Notes: generated from the letters alone by a model not told the origin. A stretch of DNA of 64,000 bases from Lachnospiraceae bacterium (GCA_910575105.1 CAJTDK010000009.1:62001-126000); one strand, 5' to 3'; counted from the first letter of the stretch, positions 49,263 through 57,789 are shown. Made by a program: numbers and translations.

Positions 49263-49278
49263 TGGCAGAAACTTTGCT
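49263..49278 (+). promoter_or_regulatory. Sigma-54 promoter of grdX-grdE-grdB
   Basis: TTGGCAGAAACTTTGCT: the -24 GG (49264-49265) and -12 GC (49276-49277) are separated by exactly 10 bases, as sigma-54 requires. The start would be near 49289, giving an 80-base leader. The overlapping perfect repeat AGCAAAGTT/AACTTTGCT (49255-49278) may add repressor control. rpoN is encoded at 56317. Confidence 0.75.
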
Positions 49279-49369
49279 ATATTAGTAGAGTAAAGGGATT
49301 ATTGCCTGAAATAAAAGAAAGACGGATGGTGCAGATGACGGTAAAACAACGCGGAAAGGGGAGCACAGG

Positions 49370-49768
49370 ATGAAAGGCGTAATGGTGACTAACAATTATA
49401 GGTGTCTGGAAAAATGGGAAGGAAGGCTTCGGATTGACTATAACAAAGAATGGGGATATCTGGACGTGCTTCTGGCGACGAGGGATTACATCCACAGAGG
49501 ATATTTTCTTCTGACCCATCCCCTTGCCGGGAGCGTGAAGCCGAACCAGACGCCCTTCAAGTCAGTGATCCTGGCAGAGGAATCTTTGGAGGGAGCAGAG
49601 GAATTCCGGGATCTGGCGCTGATCGAGGAGAGCATTGAGGCGTACCGCAAATTCATGAAGAACCGTCCGCTCCCCGGATGGCCGGAACAGACAGCAGAAG
49701 ATTTCCGGACCATCGATCTTTCTCTGATGGAAGGCGTTATGTCAAATCCGATGATGAACAGAAGGTAG
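49370..49768 (+). CDS. grdX: GrdX-family protein
   Basis: A 132-residue small cytoplasmic protein of the GrdX family, found at the head of glycine/sarcosine/betaine reductase gene clusters; its biochemical role is not established. Recognised by the TNNYRCLEKWEGRLRIDY start, LLATRDYIHRGYFLLTHPLAGSVKPNQTPFKSVIL and the C-terminal LMEGVMSNPMMNRR. GGGGAG precedes the ATG. First gene of the operon, 19 bp before the reductase B subunit gene. Confidence 0.85.
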   Translation: MKGVMVTNNYRCLEKWEGRLRIDYNKEWGYLDVLLATRDYIHRGYFLLTHPLAGSVKPNQTPFKSVILAEESLEGAEEFRDLALIEESIEAYRKFMKNRPLPGWPEQTAEDFRTIDLSLMEGVMSNPMMNRR

Positions 49769-49787
49769 AGCAGGAGGTGCAGCAGCA

Positions 49788-51074
49788 ATGAAATTGGAAT
49801 TAGGTAAGATTTACATCAGTGATGTCCAATTTGCGGAAAAGACCTATGTGGAGAACGGGACATTGTATGTATGTAAAGCGGAGATTGAACGGCTTGTCCT
49901 TGAGGATGAGCGGCTTGCAGGCGCGAGGGTGGAGCTTGCAAGGCCCGGCGAATCTGTCCGGATATCTCCGGTAAAGGACGTGATCGAGCCGAGAGTGAAG
50001 GTAGAAGGCGGCGGAGACATATTCCCGGGAGTGATCGGGAAGGTGGGGCAGGTCGGTGAAGGAAGGACTCATGCACTTGTGGGGGCGACAGTCATCACCT
50101 GCGGGAAGATTGTAGGGTTTCAGGAGGGCGTCATCGACATGTCAGGGCCCACGGCGAAATATACACCTTTTTCCCAGACGAATAATGTGTGCGTAGTCAT
50201 CGAGCCGGCAGAAGGGCTTGAGACTCACGATTACGAGGCGGCAGGCAGGATGGCGGGCCTTAAGACGGCGGTGTACGTTGCCGAGGCGGCGAGAGATCTT
50301 ACGCCGGATGAGGTGGTGACTTACGAGACGAAGCCGCTCCCTATGCAGATCGCCCAGTATCCGGAGCTTCCGAAGATCGGGTACGTACATATGCTGCAGT
50401 CTCAGGGGCTTTTGCACGATACGTATTATTACGGCGTGGACGCGAAGAAATTCGTTCCGACGATTATGTATCCGACAGAGATCATGGACGGCGCCATCGT
50501 CAGCGGGAACTGTGTGGCGCCTTGCGATAAAGTGACGACATACCATCATCTGAACAATCCGGTGATCGAGGACCTATACCGGCATCACGGAAAGGACCTG
50601 AATTTTGTAGGCGTGATCCTTACCAATGAAAATGTGTTCCTTGCAGATAAGGAGCGCCACTCTGACATGGTGGCGAAGCTGGCAGAGTTTCTCGGGCTTG
50701 ACGGGCTTCTCATCACCGAGGAAGGGTACGGCAACCCGGATACGGATCTGATGATGAACTGTAAGAAGGTGGCCCGGGCGGGCGTGAAGGTGGTCATTAT
50801 CACTGATGAATTCCCGGGGCGCGACGGGAAATCCTACTCTCTGGCAGACGCGGTGCCGGAAGCGGACACGATGGTATCCTGCGGGCAGGGCAACCTGATC
50901 GTTCATTTCCCGCCGATGGACAGGCTGATCGGCACGATGGACTATGTGGAGAGCCAGATCGGCGGGTACGCCGGCTGTATGAATGAGGACGGCAGCTTTG
51001 ACGCCGAGCTTCAGATCATCATCGCATCAACGATCGCAAACGGCTTTAACAAACTGGCCGCCCGCACTTATTAG
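49788..51074 (+). CDS. grdE: Glycine/sarcosine/betaine reductase component B, alpha/beta proprotein
   Basis: A 428-residue proprotein of Stickland reductase component B. It is cleaved at an Asn-Cys bond to give two subunits, the new N-terminal Cys becoming a pyruvoyl group that forms a Schiff base with the amine substrate. The site is visible: IVSGN|CVAPCDK at Asn241-Cys242, the position described for the Eubacterium acidaminophilum protein. Start MKLELGKIYISDVQFAEKTYVENGTL is typical; AGGAGGTG precedes the ATG. It pairs with the selenoprotein subunit 16 bp downstream. GrdG (sarcosine) and GrdI (betaine) are close homologues, so substrate is not settled and the symbol is by best overall likeness. 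Confidence 0.9.
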   Translation: MKLELGKIYISDVQFAEKTYVENGTLYVCKAEIERLVLEDERLAGARVELARPGESVRISPVKDVIEPRVKVEGGGDIFPGVIGKVGQVGEGRTHALVGATVITCGKIVGFQEGVIDMSGPTAKYTPFSQTNNVCVVIEPAEGLETHDYEAAGRMAGLKTAVYVAEAARDLTPDEVVTYETKPLPMQIAQYPELPKIGYVHMLQSQGLLHDTYYYGVDAKKFVPTIMYPTEIMDGAIVSGNCVAPCDKVTTYHHLNNPVIEDLYRHHGKDLNFVGVILTNENVFLADKERHSDMVAKLAEFLGLDGLLITEEGYGNPDTDLMMNCKKVARAGVKVVIITDEFPGRDGKSYSLADAVPEADTMVSCGQGNLIVHFPPMDRLIGTMDYVESQIGGYAGCMNEDGSFDAELQIIIASTIANGFNKLAARTY

Positions 51075-51090
51075 GAAGGAGGAAATGAAC

Positions 51091-52398
51091 ATGGCAAAAT
51101 ACAGGATCGTACATTATATCAATAACTTTTTCTCCGGAGCCGGCGGCGAGGAGGCGGCAGGCATGAAGCCGGAGGTTCATCAGGGACCTGTGGGGCCGGG
51201 GCTTGCGTTAGAAACGGCTTTCGGGGAGGACTACGAGGTCGCGGCTACTGTTGTGTGCGGCGACAATTACTTCGGGGAGAACCTTGAGGATGCCACGGCG
51301 GAACTGATCGGCATGATCAGGCTCTATGAGCCGGATCTGTTTATCGCGGGGCCTGCATTCAACGCGGGGCGCTACGGGGTGGCGTGCGGAACCATCTGCA
51401 AGGAAGTGGAGAGAGAGCTTGGGATTCCGGTGCTTACGGGCATGTATGAGGAGAATCCGGGCGTTGACATGTTCCGCAAGGAGCTGATCGTGATAAAGAC
51501 AAAGAACTCTGCGGCAGGCATGAGAAAGGCAGTGCCGGTCTTTAAGAATCTGGGGGAAAAGCTGGTGAAGGGCGAGGAGATCTTAGGGCCGGATACCGAA
51601 GGCTATCTGGAGCGGGGAATCCGTGTGAATTACTTTGCAGAAAAACGCGGCTCCGAGCGTGCCATAGAGCTGCTTTTGAAAAAATGTAAGGGGGAGGAAT
51701 GTCCTACAGAGTATCCGATGCCGAAGTTTGACCGGGTAGAGCCTGCGGCTCCGGTTACGGACATGGCGCATACGAAGATTGCTATCGTTACCTCTGGCGG
51801 CATCGTTCCTCAGGGGAATCCGGACCATATCGAATCCTCCAGCGCCACCAGGTACGGAATATACAGCGTCGCGGGAATGGAGCGGATGGACAAGAAAGAC
51901 TTTATGACCGTTCACGGCGGCTATGACCGGGCGTTTGTCACGGAGGACCCGAACCTGGTCATCCCCCTTGACGTGCTCCGCGAGATGCAAAAGGAGGGAG
52001 TAATCGGCGAGCTTGCCGACTACTTTATCACGACCACCGGAACCGGGACGTCCACCGGGAACGCAAAAGCATTCGGAGAGGATTTTGTAGGAAGGCTTAA
52101 GGAGGATAAGATCGGCGCGGTCATCCTCACCTCCACATGAGGCACCTGTACCCGTTGCGGTGCAACGATGGTGAAGGAGATTGAGCGGGTAGGCATTCCG
52201 GTCGTGCATATCTGTACGGTAGTTCCGATTTCGAAGACGATCGGGGCGAACCGGATTGTGCCGGCGGTCGGGATTCCGTATCCTCTGGGAGATCCGACAA
52301 AATCGCCGGAGCAGAGCAAGAAGATCAGAAGGGAGCTGGTGGAGAGAGGGCTTAAAGCGCTGGAGACACCGGTGAGTGGACAGACTGTATTTGAATAA
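51091..52398 (+). CDS. grdB: Reductase component B selenoprotein subunit (UGA = Sec)
   Basis: A 435-residue selenoprotein. The frame has an in-frame TGA at 52138-52140 and continues GTCTRCGATMVKEIER to a TAA at 52396. The context AVILTST-U-GTCTRCGA is the conserved selenocysteine site of GrdB/GrdF/GrdH, so U350 is Sec, not a stop or frameshift. The Sec selenol attacks the substrate carbon and hands a carboxymethyl group to GrdA. Other marks: HYINNFFSGAGGEE, FIAGPAFNAGRYGVACG, TSGGIVPQGNPDHIESSSAT and HGGYD. ATG 51091 has AGGAGG 8 bases ahead; ATG 51085 is too close. No GrdA, GrdC or GrdD is in the window. Confidence 0.95.
52142..52163 (+). promoter_or_regulatory. Candidate bacterial SECIS hairpin
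   Basis: GCACC (52142-52146) and GGTGC (52159-52163) pair around a 12-base loop, starting one base after the UGA. Bacterial SECIS elements lie directly behind the Sec codon in the coding region. The stem is short; a mixed fold is possible. Confidence 0.55.
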
Positions 52399-52407
52399 AT
52401 GAAGGAA

Positions 52408-52448
52408 GGCGCATATGCCGGTTTCGTAAACCCGCTGGTATATGCGCC
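52408..52448. terminator. Bidirectional terminator between grdB and the convergent gene
   Basis: GGCGCATATGCC and GGTATATGCGCC form a 12-bp stem (one G-T), with inner GGT/ACC pairing. Followed by TT GATTGG; on the minus strand the stem precedes GGAAGG. Confidence 0.82.
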
Positions 52449-52459
52449 TTGATTGGAAA

Positions 52460-53059
52460 CTATGAATAGGAAAATTGAGTGTGCTGGCGGCGGTACGTGT
52501 CGTTGTCCTTCTGGCGCAGTTCGTTTTCCACCTGCGCAAGCTGTGATTCAAGCTGCTTGATCTTTCGCTCGTCCGTCTCGGAATTTAACTGTTTCTGAAG
52601 TTCGGCCTGCTTCTTTTTCAGCTTTTCAATCTCACGGTCAACCTTGTCAGTATTGCCGGTGCAGGTTTCTGCTTTTTTGTCGTTGCCGGCATTCTTGTTT
52701 TCTTCCGGAGAACCGGTATTCTTGCTGTCCTCCAGAGAATCAGCATTCTTGTCCTTTGCCGGAGAACTGCCATTCTTGATGTCCTCGGCATCTTCAGCGC
52801 GTTTTGGATCGTCAAAATGAATCTTCGGCTTGCCGTTTTCATCGTTTTCCAGCCAGTAGCGTCCGATGGGCTCCTTTTTTTCTTCCGGTATGTATTCATC
52901 CATCACCGGCGCTGCCGGCTGGCTTAGTGATACATCGCCGGTGCGGGAGACGGCTTCGGTCTTTTGCACCTCGGATGGCTTTTGGGCGCGCTCAGCCGGC
53001 GTGGGCTGATATGGTTCCTCATGGAGTTTGTTCGGGTTCATATTCGTAATAGGGTTCAT
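52460..53059 (-). CDS. Hypothetical coiled-coil protein
   Basis: A 199-residue soluble protein without signal peptide or membrane segment. N-terminal NPITNMNPNKLHEEPYQP, a DVSLSQPAAPVMDEYIPEE region and YWLENDENGKPKIHFDDP look like a conserved module; residues about 90-130 are Asn/Asp/Lys/Glu-rich with a doubled (D/E)(D/E)SKN(T/A)GS(P) motif; residues 135-185 are a strongly predicted coiled coil (EIEKLKKKQAELQKQLN...). I do not recognise the family. Start MNPITNMN has GAGG upstream. Convergent with grdB; probably monocistronic. Confidence 0.6.
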   Translation of the reverse strand: MNPITNMNPNKLHEEPYQPTPAERAQKPSEVQKTEAVSRTGDVSLSQPAAPVMDEYIPEEKKEPIGRYWLENDENGKPKIHFDDPKRAEDAEDIKNGSSPAKDKNADSLEDSKNTGSPEENKNAGNDKKAETCTGNTDKVDREIEKLKKKQAELQKQLNSETDERKIKQLESQLAQVENELRQKDNDTYRRQHTQFSYS

Positions 53060-53140
53060 TTTTAGGTTCCTCCAATCTTGAAATATTCCGGCAGATGTTC
53101 ATTGCCTGGTATCTTCAGCATACCACCCATTCACGGAGTT

Positions 53141-54478
53141 TCAAGGTTTTTGGGCTGGAATGTCTTCTGGATGTAATGAAATGTTAAGCAGCACGTTCAG
53201 GGAAAAATGCGGGCCTTCTTTTTCTGCCAGTAATGTGCCGTGATATTTTTCGGCGGCTGTCTGGATATTTTTCAAACCGGTTCCCATAGGCGGCAGAGGT
53301 TCATCCGGGCAGGTGTTTTCAAATTCCAGCATATAGAGATCGCCCTGCCGCTCTCCAAAGATGCGGACTGACCTTGCTCCGTTTGCAGCCCGGCAGGCAT
53401 TTACCGCATTGTCCAGAGCATTTGCAAAGATCACGCACAGGTCAAAGTCATCGATGCCGCAGGATTTCGGCAGGATAAGGGAGACTTCTGCTTCAATGCC
53501 GCAGGCCTTTGCTAGGGACAGCTTTTCGCTCAGCAGGATATCCACCACCGGATTCCCTGTCTGATAGGGAAAGGACAGGGAGGAAGAGATGCTTTCCAGC
53601 GAGTGCAGGTAGTCTGCGGCTTCCCTTTGTTTCCCGCCGGATAGAAGCCGGCTTAATACGGACAGGTGGTTCTTGATATCGTGGCGGAAGGCTCTTGTCT
53701 GCTCATAGCGCGCCTGGGCTTCGGCAACGTAGATTTTTTGCGCTTGCGCTGCCTGGGTCAGGGAGGTCAGCGCCGCCTGTGCCTTGAATCCCCGGCAGAC
53801 GCGCCGGTAGGCGTAGATCGTACACAGCAGCGCGCCTAGCCCGAGAGCCTGCAGAACGAGCAGGGCAACGTGCTTTCCGGCTTCGGTCAGTGAGAAGGAC
53901 AGGGAGGAGACGATGGCAACGGTCTGCGTGTAAGAGGTCTGTATGATATACAGCTCTGCGGTGAAAAAGAACAGCACCGGGAACAGGAGTAGGGGAACCA
54001 GAAGCGGCCCGTTATCCGGATCCTGTCCCGCCTCCTCTAAGGAAAGGGATTTTGCCACAAGGATGTAGCAGCAGGCGCAGACGGAAAAGGCGGCGGCCAT
54101 TGCCAGGAGAATCAGCACATACAGGAAAGCATTTCCCACCAGATAAGGGAACAGGAGTGACTCTGCTGAATTGACGAGGCCGAAGGAAAGCTGGGAGATA
54201 TAGAGTGCAAGGATGGCGGCGGTCCATGACACAGCCGGCCGGTTTCCCAGGGCGAAGCGGCAGAGCCCGTACAAGATAAGCAGTTCTCCGGCAACGGCGG
54301 GAATCCAGGCAAGGGAAAACCGGCCAAAGATCCACTCAAAGGCGCACAGAAGGGAAAGGTATGCGGCAAAGTGGCAGAGCTTGGGCGTTTTCCCGGTAAG
54401 ACGGCTGATGAAGAGGAGGTGCATCACGCCCTGTACCACGAGGCAAAAGCTGTTGAGGACAAAGATAAAATAATCCAT
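53141..54478 (-). CDS. GHKL-type (AgrC-like) sensor histidine kinase
   Basis: A 445-residue kinase with about six N-terminal helices (residues 1-220), a coiled linker, the phospho-acceptor motif TRAFRHDIKNHLSVLSRLL (His near 268), and a GHKL ATPase domain with FANALDNAVNACR (N-box) and MGTGLKNIQTAAEKYHG. This is the AgrC/CitA-like class that partners LytTR regulators and often senses peptides. It starts one base after the LytTR gene's stop and is the last gene of a three-gene operon headed by a sigma-54 activator. Ligand unknown; no AgrD-like peptide gene was seen. Confidence 0.9.
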   Translation of the reverse strand: MDYFIFVLNSFCLVVQGVMHLLFISRLTGKTPKLCHFAAYLSLLCAFEWIFGRFSLAWIPAVAGELLILYGLCRFALGNRPAVSWTAAILALYISQLSFGLVNSAESLLFPYLVGNAFLYVLILLAMAAAFSVCACCYILVAKSLSLEEAGQDPDNGPLLVPLLLFPVLFFFTAELYIIQTSYTQTVAIVSSLSFSLTEAGKHVALLVLQALGLGALLCTIYAYRRVCRGFKAQAALTSLTQAAQAQKIYVAEAQARYEQTRAFRHDIKNHLSVLSRLLSGGKQREAADYLHSLESISSSLSFPYQTGNPVVDILLSEKLSLAKACGIEAEVSLILPKSCGIDDFDLCVIFANALDNAVNACRAANGARSVRIFGERQGDLYMLEFENTCPDEPLPPMGTGLKNIQTAAEKYHGTLLAEKEGPHFSLNVLLNISLHPEDIPAQKP

Positions 54479-54479
54479 A

Positions 54480-55193
54480 TCAGAATTTCCTTCCTTTCAT
54501 ATAACGCAGGAGCGCCTGACGGAGATCCTGTTCACGGAGCCTGGAGACGGGAATACTGCCTCCCGTCGACAAGGTGATCTGTCCGGCGCCGCATCCGCTG
54601 ATGCAGCCGAGATTGACGATAAAGCTTCTGTGGCATCGGAAAAAACGGCTGTCAAGGCGCTCTCCGAAATCTTCCAGCTTCTCATAACAGTCGGTGACCT
54701 TCCCGCCGCTCTGGTGGATATAGATCTTGCGGCCCTGTACTTCACAGTACACAATCTCTGACATACGGACGACCTCGCAGGAGTTCCCCTTCTTTATGAC
54801 GATGCTGCTGCTCTTTTGCTGCGCCAGGGACTGTACCGCCCTGTCCATAGTACGGCAAAAATGTTCGCCATCTAGGGGCTTTAGCAGGTAATCGCTGGCC
54901 TGCACTTCAAATGCGTCGAATACACATTCCTTCAGGATGGTCACAAAGATCAGAAGGCCGTGGTAATTGCGCTGCCGCAGTATACGGGCAGTCTCCATCC
55001 CGTCCGGTTCTTTCATCTGGATATCGAGAAAGATCAGGTCAAAATCACAGCCGCTGCCCAGCAGGGACGAACTGTCCGGGAAGGTTTCGACGCGGTAGGG
55101 AATGAACGGTTTTTCTTTCATATATGCACAGAGCTTTGCTGAGATTTCTTCCGCCATATACGGCTCGTCATCACAGATTGCAAAATTGATCAT
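54480..55193 (-). CDS. LytTR-family response regulator
   Basis: A 237-residue regulator. Receiver: ICDDEPYMAEE, phospho-acceptor in LIFLDIQMKEPDG, and a Lys in YLLKPLD. The C-terminal LytTR domain: RMSEIVYCEVQGRKIYIHQ ... YEKLEDFGERL ... FFRCHRSFIVNLGCI ... IPVSRLREQDL. It starts 5 bases after the sigma-54 activator's stop, with GAGGTGAT of that stop region as ribosome site, and directly precedes its kinase. LytTR proteins bind direct repeats at promoters; targets unknown. Confidence 0.93.
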   Translation of the reverse strand: MINFAICDDEPYMAEEISAKLCAYMKEKPFIPYRVETFPDSSSLLGSGCDFDLIFLDIQMKEPDGMETARILRQRNYHGLLIFVTILKECVFDAFEVQASDYLLKPLDGEHFCRTMDRAVQSLAQQKSSSIVIKKGNSCEVVRMSEIVYCEVQGRKIYIHQSGGKVTDCYEKLEDFGERLDSRFFRCHRSFIVNLGCISGCGAGQITLSTGGSIPVSRLREQDLRQALLRYMKGRKF

Positions 55194-55198
55194 TTACA

Positions 55199-56182
55199 TC
55201 ACCTCAACTGATATTCCTGTATCTTATTGAAAATCTGGCGGGAGCTTATGCCGAGCTTCCGGGACGCTTCGGCCACATTTCCGTCAAGCTTTTCCAGCAC
55301 CCATTTCAGATATTCTCTCTCGCTTTTCTTTTTATATTCTTTCCAGGGGATAATGGATGAAAAGGTATCCGTCCCTCTCTCTTTAGCGGTGCCGCAGATA
55401 TTGTAGAGGGTGGGGAGGGCTTCCTCAGTCACTATGCCATCCTGGGAGAGGATCACCATCCGTTCGATGATATTTTTCAGTTCCCGGATGTTCCCGGGGT
55501 AATCGTAGGCGAACAGAAAGTCCTTTACTGCGCTGTCCAGCGCGCGGATTGTGATGCCGTTCTCCTTCTGGAGCTTCTGGAAGAAAAAGTCGATGAGCGC
55601 AGGCAGGTCTTCTTTTCGCTCGCGCAGGGCGGGAATCTTTATGACGATAGTGCTGATCCGGTAGAAAAAATCCTCCCTGAATTCCCGGCTGCGGATCTTC
55701 TCGGGAAGATCCTGGTTGGTGGCGGTGATAAGCTGGAAGTCGATCTCCCGCTTGGTGTTGCTGCCGATCCGCTCGATCTGTTTTGTCTCCAGGGCGCGCA
55801 GCAGCTTGATCTGGGTGGTCAGGGACAGGTCGCCGATCTCGTCCAGAAAGAGGGTCCCGTGGTTGGACAGCTCAAATTTGCCGGTGTGGGTCTTGGAGGC
55901 GCCGGTAAAGGAACCCTGCTCGTGCCCGAACAGCTCGGATTCCAGAAGGGTCTCCGTAAATGCGCTGCAGTTGACGGCGACAAAGTTCTGGCCGCTCCTG
56001 CGGCCGCAGGCGTGGATGTAGCGGGAGGCAATCTCCTTGCCGCAGCCGGATTCGCCGGTCAGGAGTACATTTGCATGGGAGTCGGCGACGCGCTCACAGA
56101 AGTTAAGAGTCTGCCGGAATAAGGGGCTTTTGGTCTCGAGGTGAAATTGCTTTTTTAAGGTCTCTTTTTTTGTGTTTGGCAT
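55199..56182 (-). CDS. Sigma-54-dependent enhancer-binding protein without sensor domain
   Basis: A 327-residue AAA+ activator, PspF-like in plan. It starts with about 20 residues then the AAA+ core: Walker A TGESGCGKE (43-50), the sigma-54 contact loop GSFTGA (90-95, a variant of GAFTGA), Walker B GTLFLDEIGDLS, sensor regions and an arginine finger (REFREDFFYRIS). The end is a Fis-type helix-turn-helix (LDGNVAEASRKLGISSRQIFNKI). It has no receiver, PAS or GAF domain, so it needs another control. ATG 56182 has AAGGA upstream; the frame runs 50 codons further, without a motif. Co-operonic with a LytTR two-component system and divergent from rpoN; the likely activator of the grdX promoter. Confidence 0.92.
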   Translation of the reverse strand: MPNTKKETLKKQFHLETKSPLFRQTLNFCERVADSHANVLLTGESGCGKEIASRYIHACGRRSGQNFVAVNCSAFTETLLESELFGHEQGSFTGASKTHTGKFELSNHGTLFLDEIGDLSLTTQIKLLRALETKQIERIGSNTKREIDFQLITATNQDLPEKIRSREFREDFFYRISTIVIKIPALRERKEDLPALIDFFFQKLQKENGITIRALDSAVKDFLFAYDYPGNIRELKNIIERMVILSQDGIVTEEALPTLYNICGTAKERGTDTFSSIIPWKEYKKKSEREYLKWVLEKLDGNVAEASRKLGISSRQIFNKIQEYQLR

Positions 56183-56316
56183 GTCAGGTATCCTTTTTAA
56201 AGTGAATGATATCATCATTATATAAGAAATGGCGCCTTTGCACAAGAAAGTTTCTTTTATCGCTTGTAGAGATCGGAAAAATTGTATAGAATAAGAAGGT
56301 ACAAAAGGAGATAATA

Positions 56317-57666
56317 ATGGAACTAAAGACACAGGTGAATCAGAAGATGACGCTGTCTGCGCATATGCAGCAGTGTCTTGAGATATTGGCTATGGACAAT
56401 GTGGAGCTTGGGGAATTTCTTGCGGAGCAGTCTATGGAGAATCCAGTCATGGAATTGTCTGATACTGCCGTGTGGACGCAGTACACTCCGGCGATGGTTC
56501 ATGTGGAGCGGGAACAGCCGGAGGATGAAGAGGAGACCGGCCGGGAGATCGCAGCGTCGGAGAGCGCGAACAGCGATCTTTATTTTCAACTGTCCGAGTA
56601 TCGTCTGGCGCCGGATGTGAGGAAGGCGGCAGAGTATATCATCGAGAGCCTTGACGGGCGGGGATATTTTACGGACGGTATAGCGGAGAGCGCGCAGGTG
56701 CTTGGGCTGGAGAGCGGCGCGGTGGAGAAGGCGCTTGAGGTGGTAAAGCAACTGGAGCCGAAGGGGATCGGTGCGTCGGATCTGAAGGAGTGCCTGCTTT
56801 TGCAGCTTGCGTCCGAGTATCCGCAGGAAGAGACGGCGAGAGAGATATTAGAGCATTATCTGGATGATTTTTCCAAAGGAAGATATGAGAAGATCAGCAA
56901 AAAGACGGGAAAGCCCAAGACGCAGATCATGGAGGCGGGAGACATCATCCGCAGGCTAGACCCGAAGCCTTTTGGCGGCGGGAGACTGCCGATGCGTACA
57001 AGGTATCTGTCGGCGGACCTTGCGCTGGTGATGTACGGGGATTCCTTCGATATCGTCCTCAATCAGACCTATCTGCCGGAGATTGGGGTCAGCCGCCTCT
57101 ATGTTGACATGTTAAGCGGCGATGTGGATGAGCAGACGAAACAGTATATCCGGGAGCGTTATGAGAAGGCAAAGTGGATCAGGGAATGTGTGCAAAAGCG
57201 GCAGAGGACGCTTCTTAGGATCGCGGAGCTGGTCTTTAGGGATCAGACGGAATTTCTGGCCTGCGGGCCGTCGGGGATACGGCCGTTGACGCTTAAGGAG
57301 GCGGCGGATGAGCTTAAGCTTAGCAGCTCCACCGTAAGCCGCGCAGTCAGGGGCAAATATATCCAGACCCGGTGGGGCATCTATCCGCTTAAGGCTTTCT
57401 TCGGCGGAGGGATCCGGACGGAGGAAGGGACGGTCAGCGCAGCGCAGGTACGTGCCGTGATCGGCCGGATGATCGAGAAGGAGGATAAGGCTCATCCCTT
57501 GAGCGACAGTAAGCTTGCGACTATGCTTAAGGAACGGGGGATGCGTGTGTCCCGCAGGACGGTCGCGGCGTACCGGGAGCGGCTGGGAATTCCGGCATCA
57601 GCGGTGCGCAGGGCAGAGCATTTTTATAAAGGAGATGGCGGCGGCTTGGATGGGGCTGCCCATTAA
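56317..57666 (+). CDS. rpoN: RNA polymerase sigma-54 factor
   Basis: A 449-residue sigma-54. Region I (MELKTQVNQKMTLSAHMQQCLEILAMDNVELGEFLAEQSMENP) is typical for activator contact, followed by the acidic region II, a core-binding region III, a helix-turn-helix (LTLKEAADELKLSSSTVSRAVRGKYIQTRWGIYPLKAFF) and the RpoN box, here VSRRTVAAYRERLGIP. Region I is intact, so it should need an ATP-driven activator, matching the divergent enhancer-binding gene. AGGAG lies before the ATG. It ends 124 bp before the M16C protease gene. Confidence 0.96.
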   Translation: MELKTQVNQKMTLSAHMQQCLEILAMDNVELGEFLAEQSMENPVMELSDTAVWTQYTPAMVHVEREQPEDEEETGREIAASESANSDLYFQLSEYRLAPDVRKAAEYIIESLDGRGYFTDGIAESAQVLGLESGAVEKALEVVKQLEPKGIGASDLKECLLLQLASEYPQEETAREILEHYLDDFSKGRYEKISKKTGKPKTQIMEAGDIIRRLDPKPFGGGRLPMRTRYLSADLALVMYGDSFDIVLNQTYLPEIGVSRLYVDMLSGDVDEQTKQYIRERYEKAKWIRECVQKRQRTLLRIAELVFRDQTEFLACGPSGIRPLTLKEAADELKLSSSTVSRAVRGKYIQTRWGIYPLKAFFGGGIRTEEGTVSAAQVRAVIGRMIEKEDKAHPLSDSKLATMLKERGMRVSRRTVAAYRERLGIPASAVRRAEHFYKGDGGGLDGAAH

Positions 57667-57789
57667 CCTTGCTTGGTGTAAGAAGGCGTGCAGGGAGCCG
57701 ATGCGAAGCAGTATGAAACGGATCTTCATTCATCAGCCTGGCTGGTCCGGGGTGTTGGAGATTCAGATAGAAGGGAGATTAAGACAAAG

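Noticed and set aside
50983-51090. Longer N-terminus for grdB starting inside grdE
   Set aside because: It would overlap the conserved grdE tail, has no ribosome site, and the AGGAGG-ATG at 51091 matches the GrdB start.
52138-52140. Frameshift or nonsense mutation in grdB
   Set aside because: The frame is unchanged on both sides and the surrounding residues are the known selenocysteine site, so recoding explains it better.
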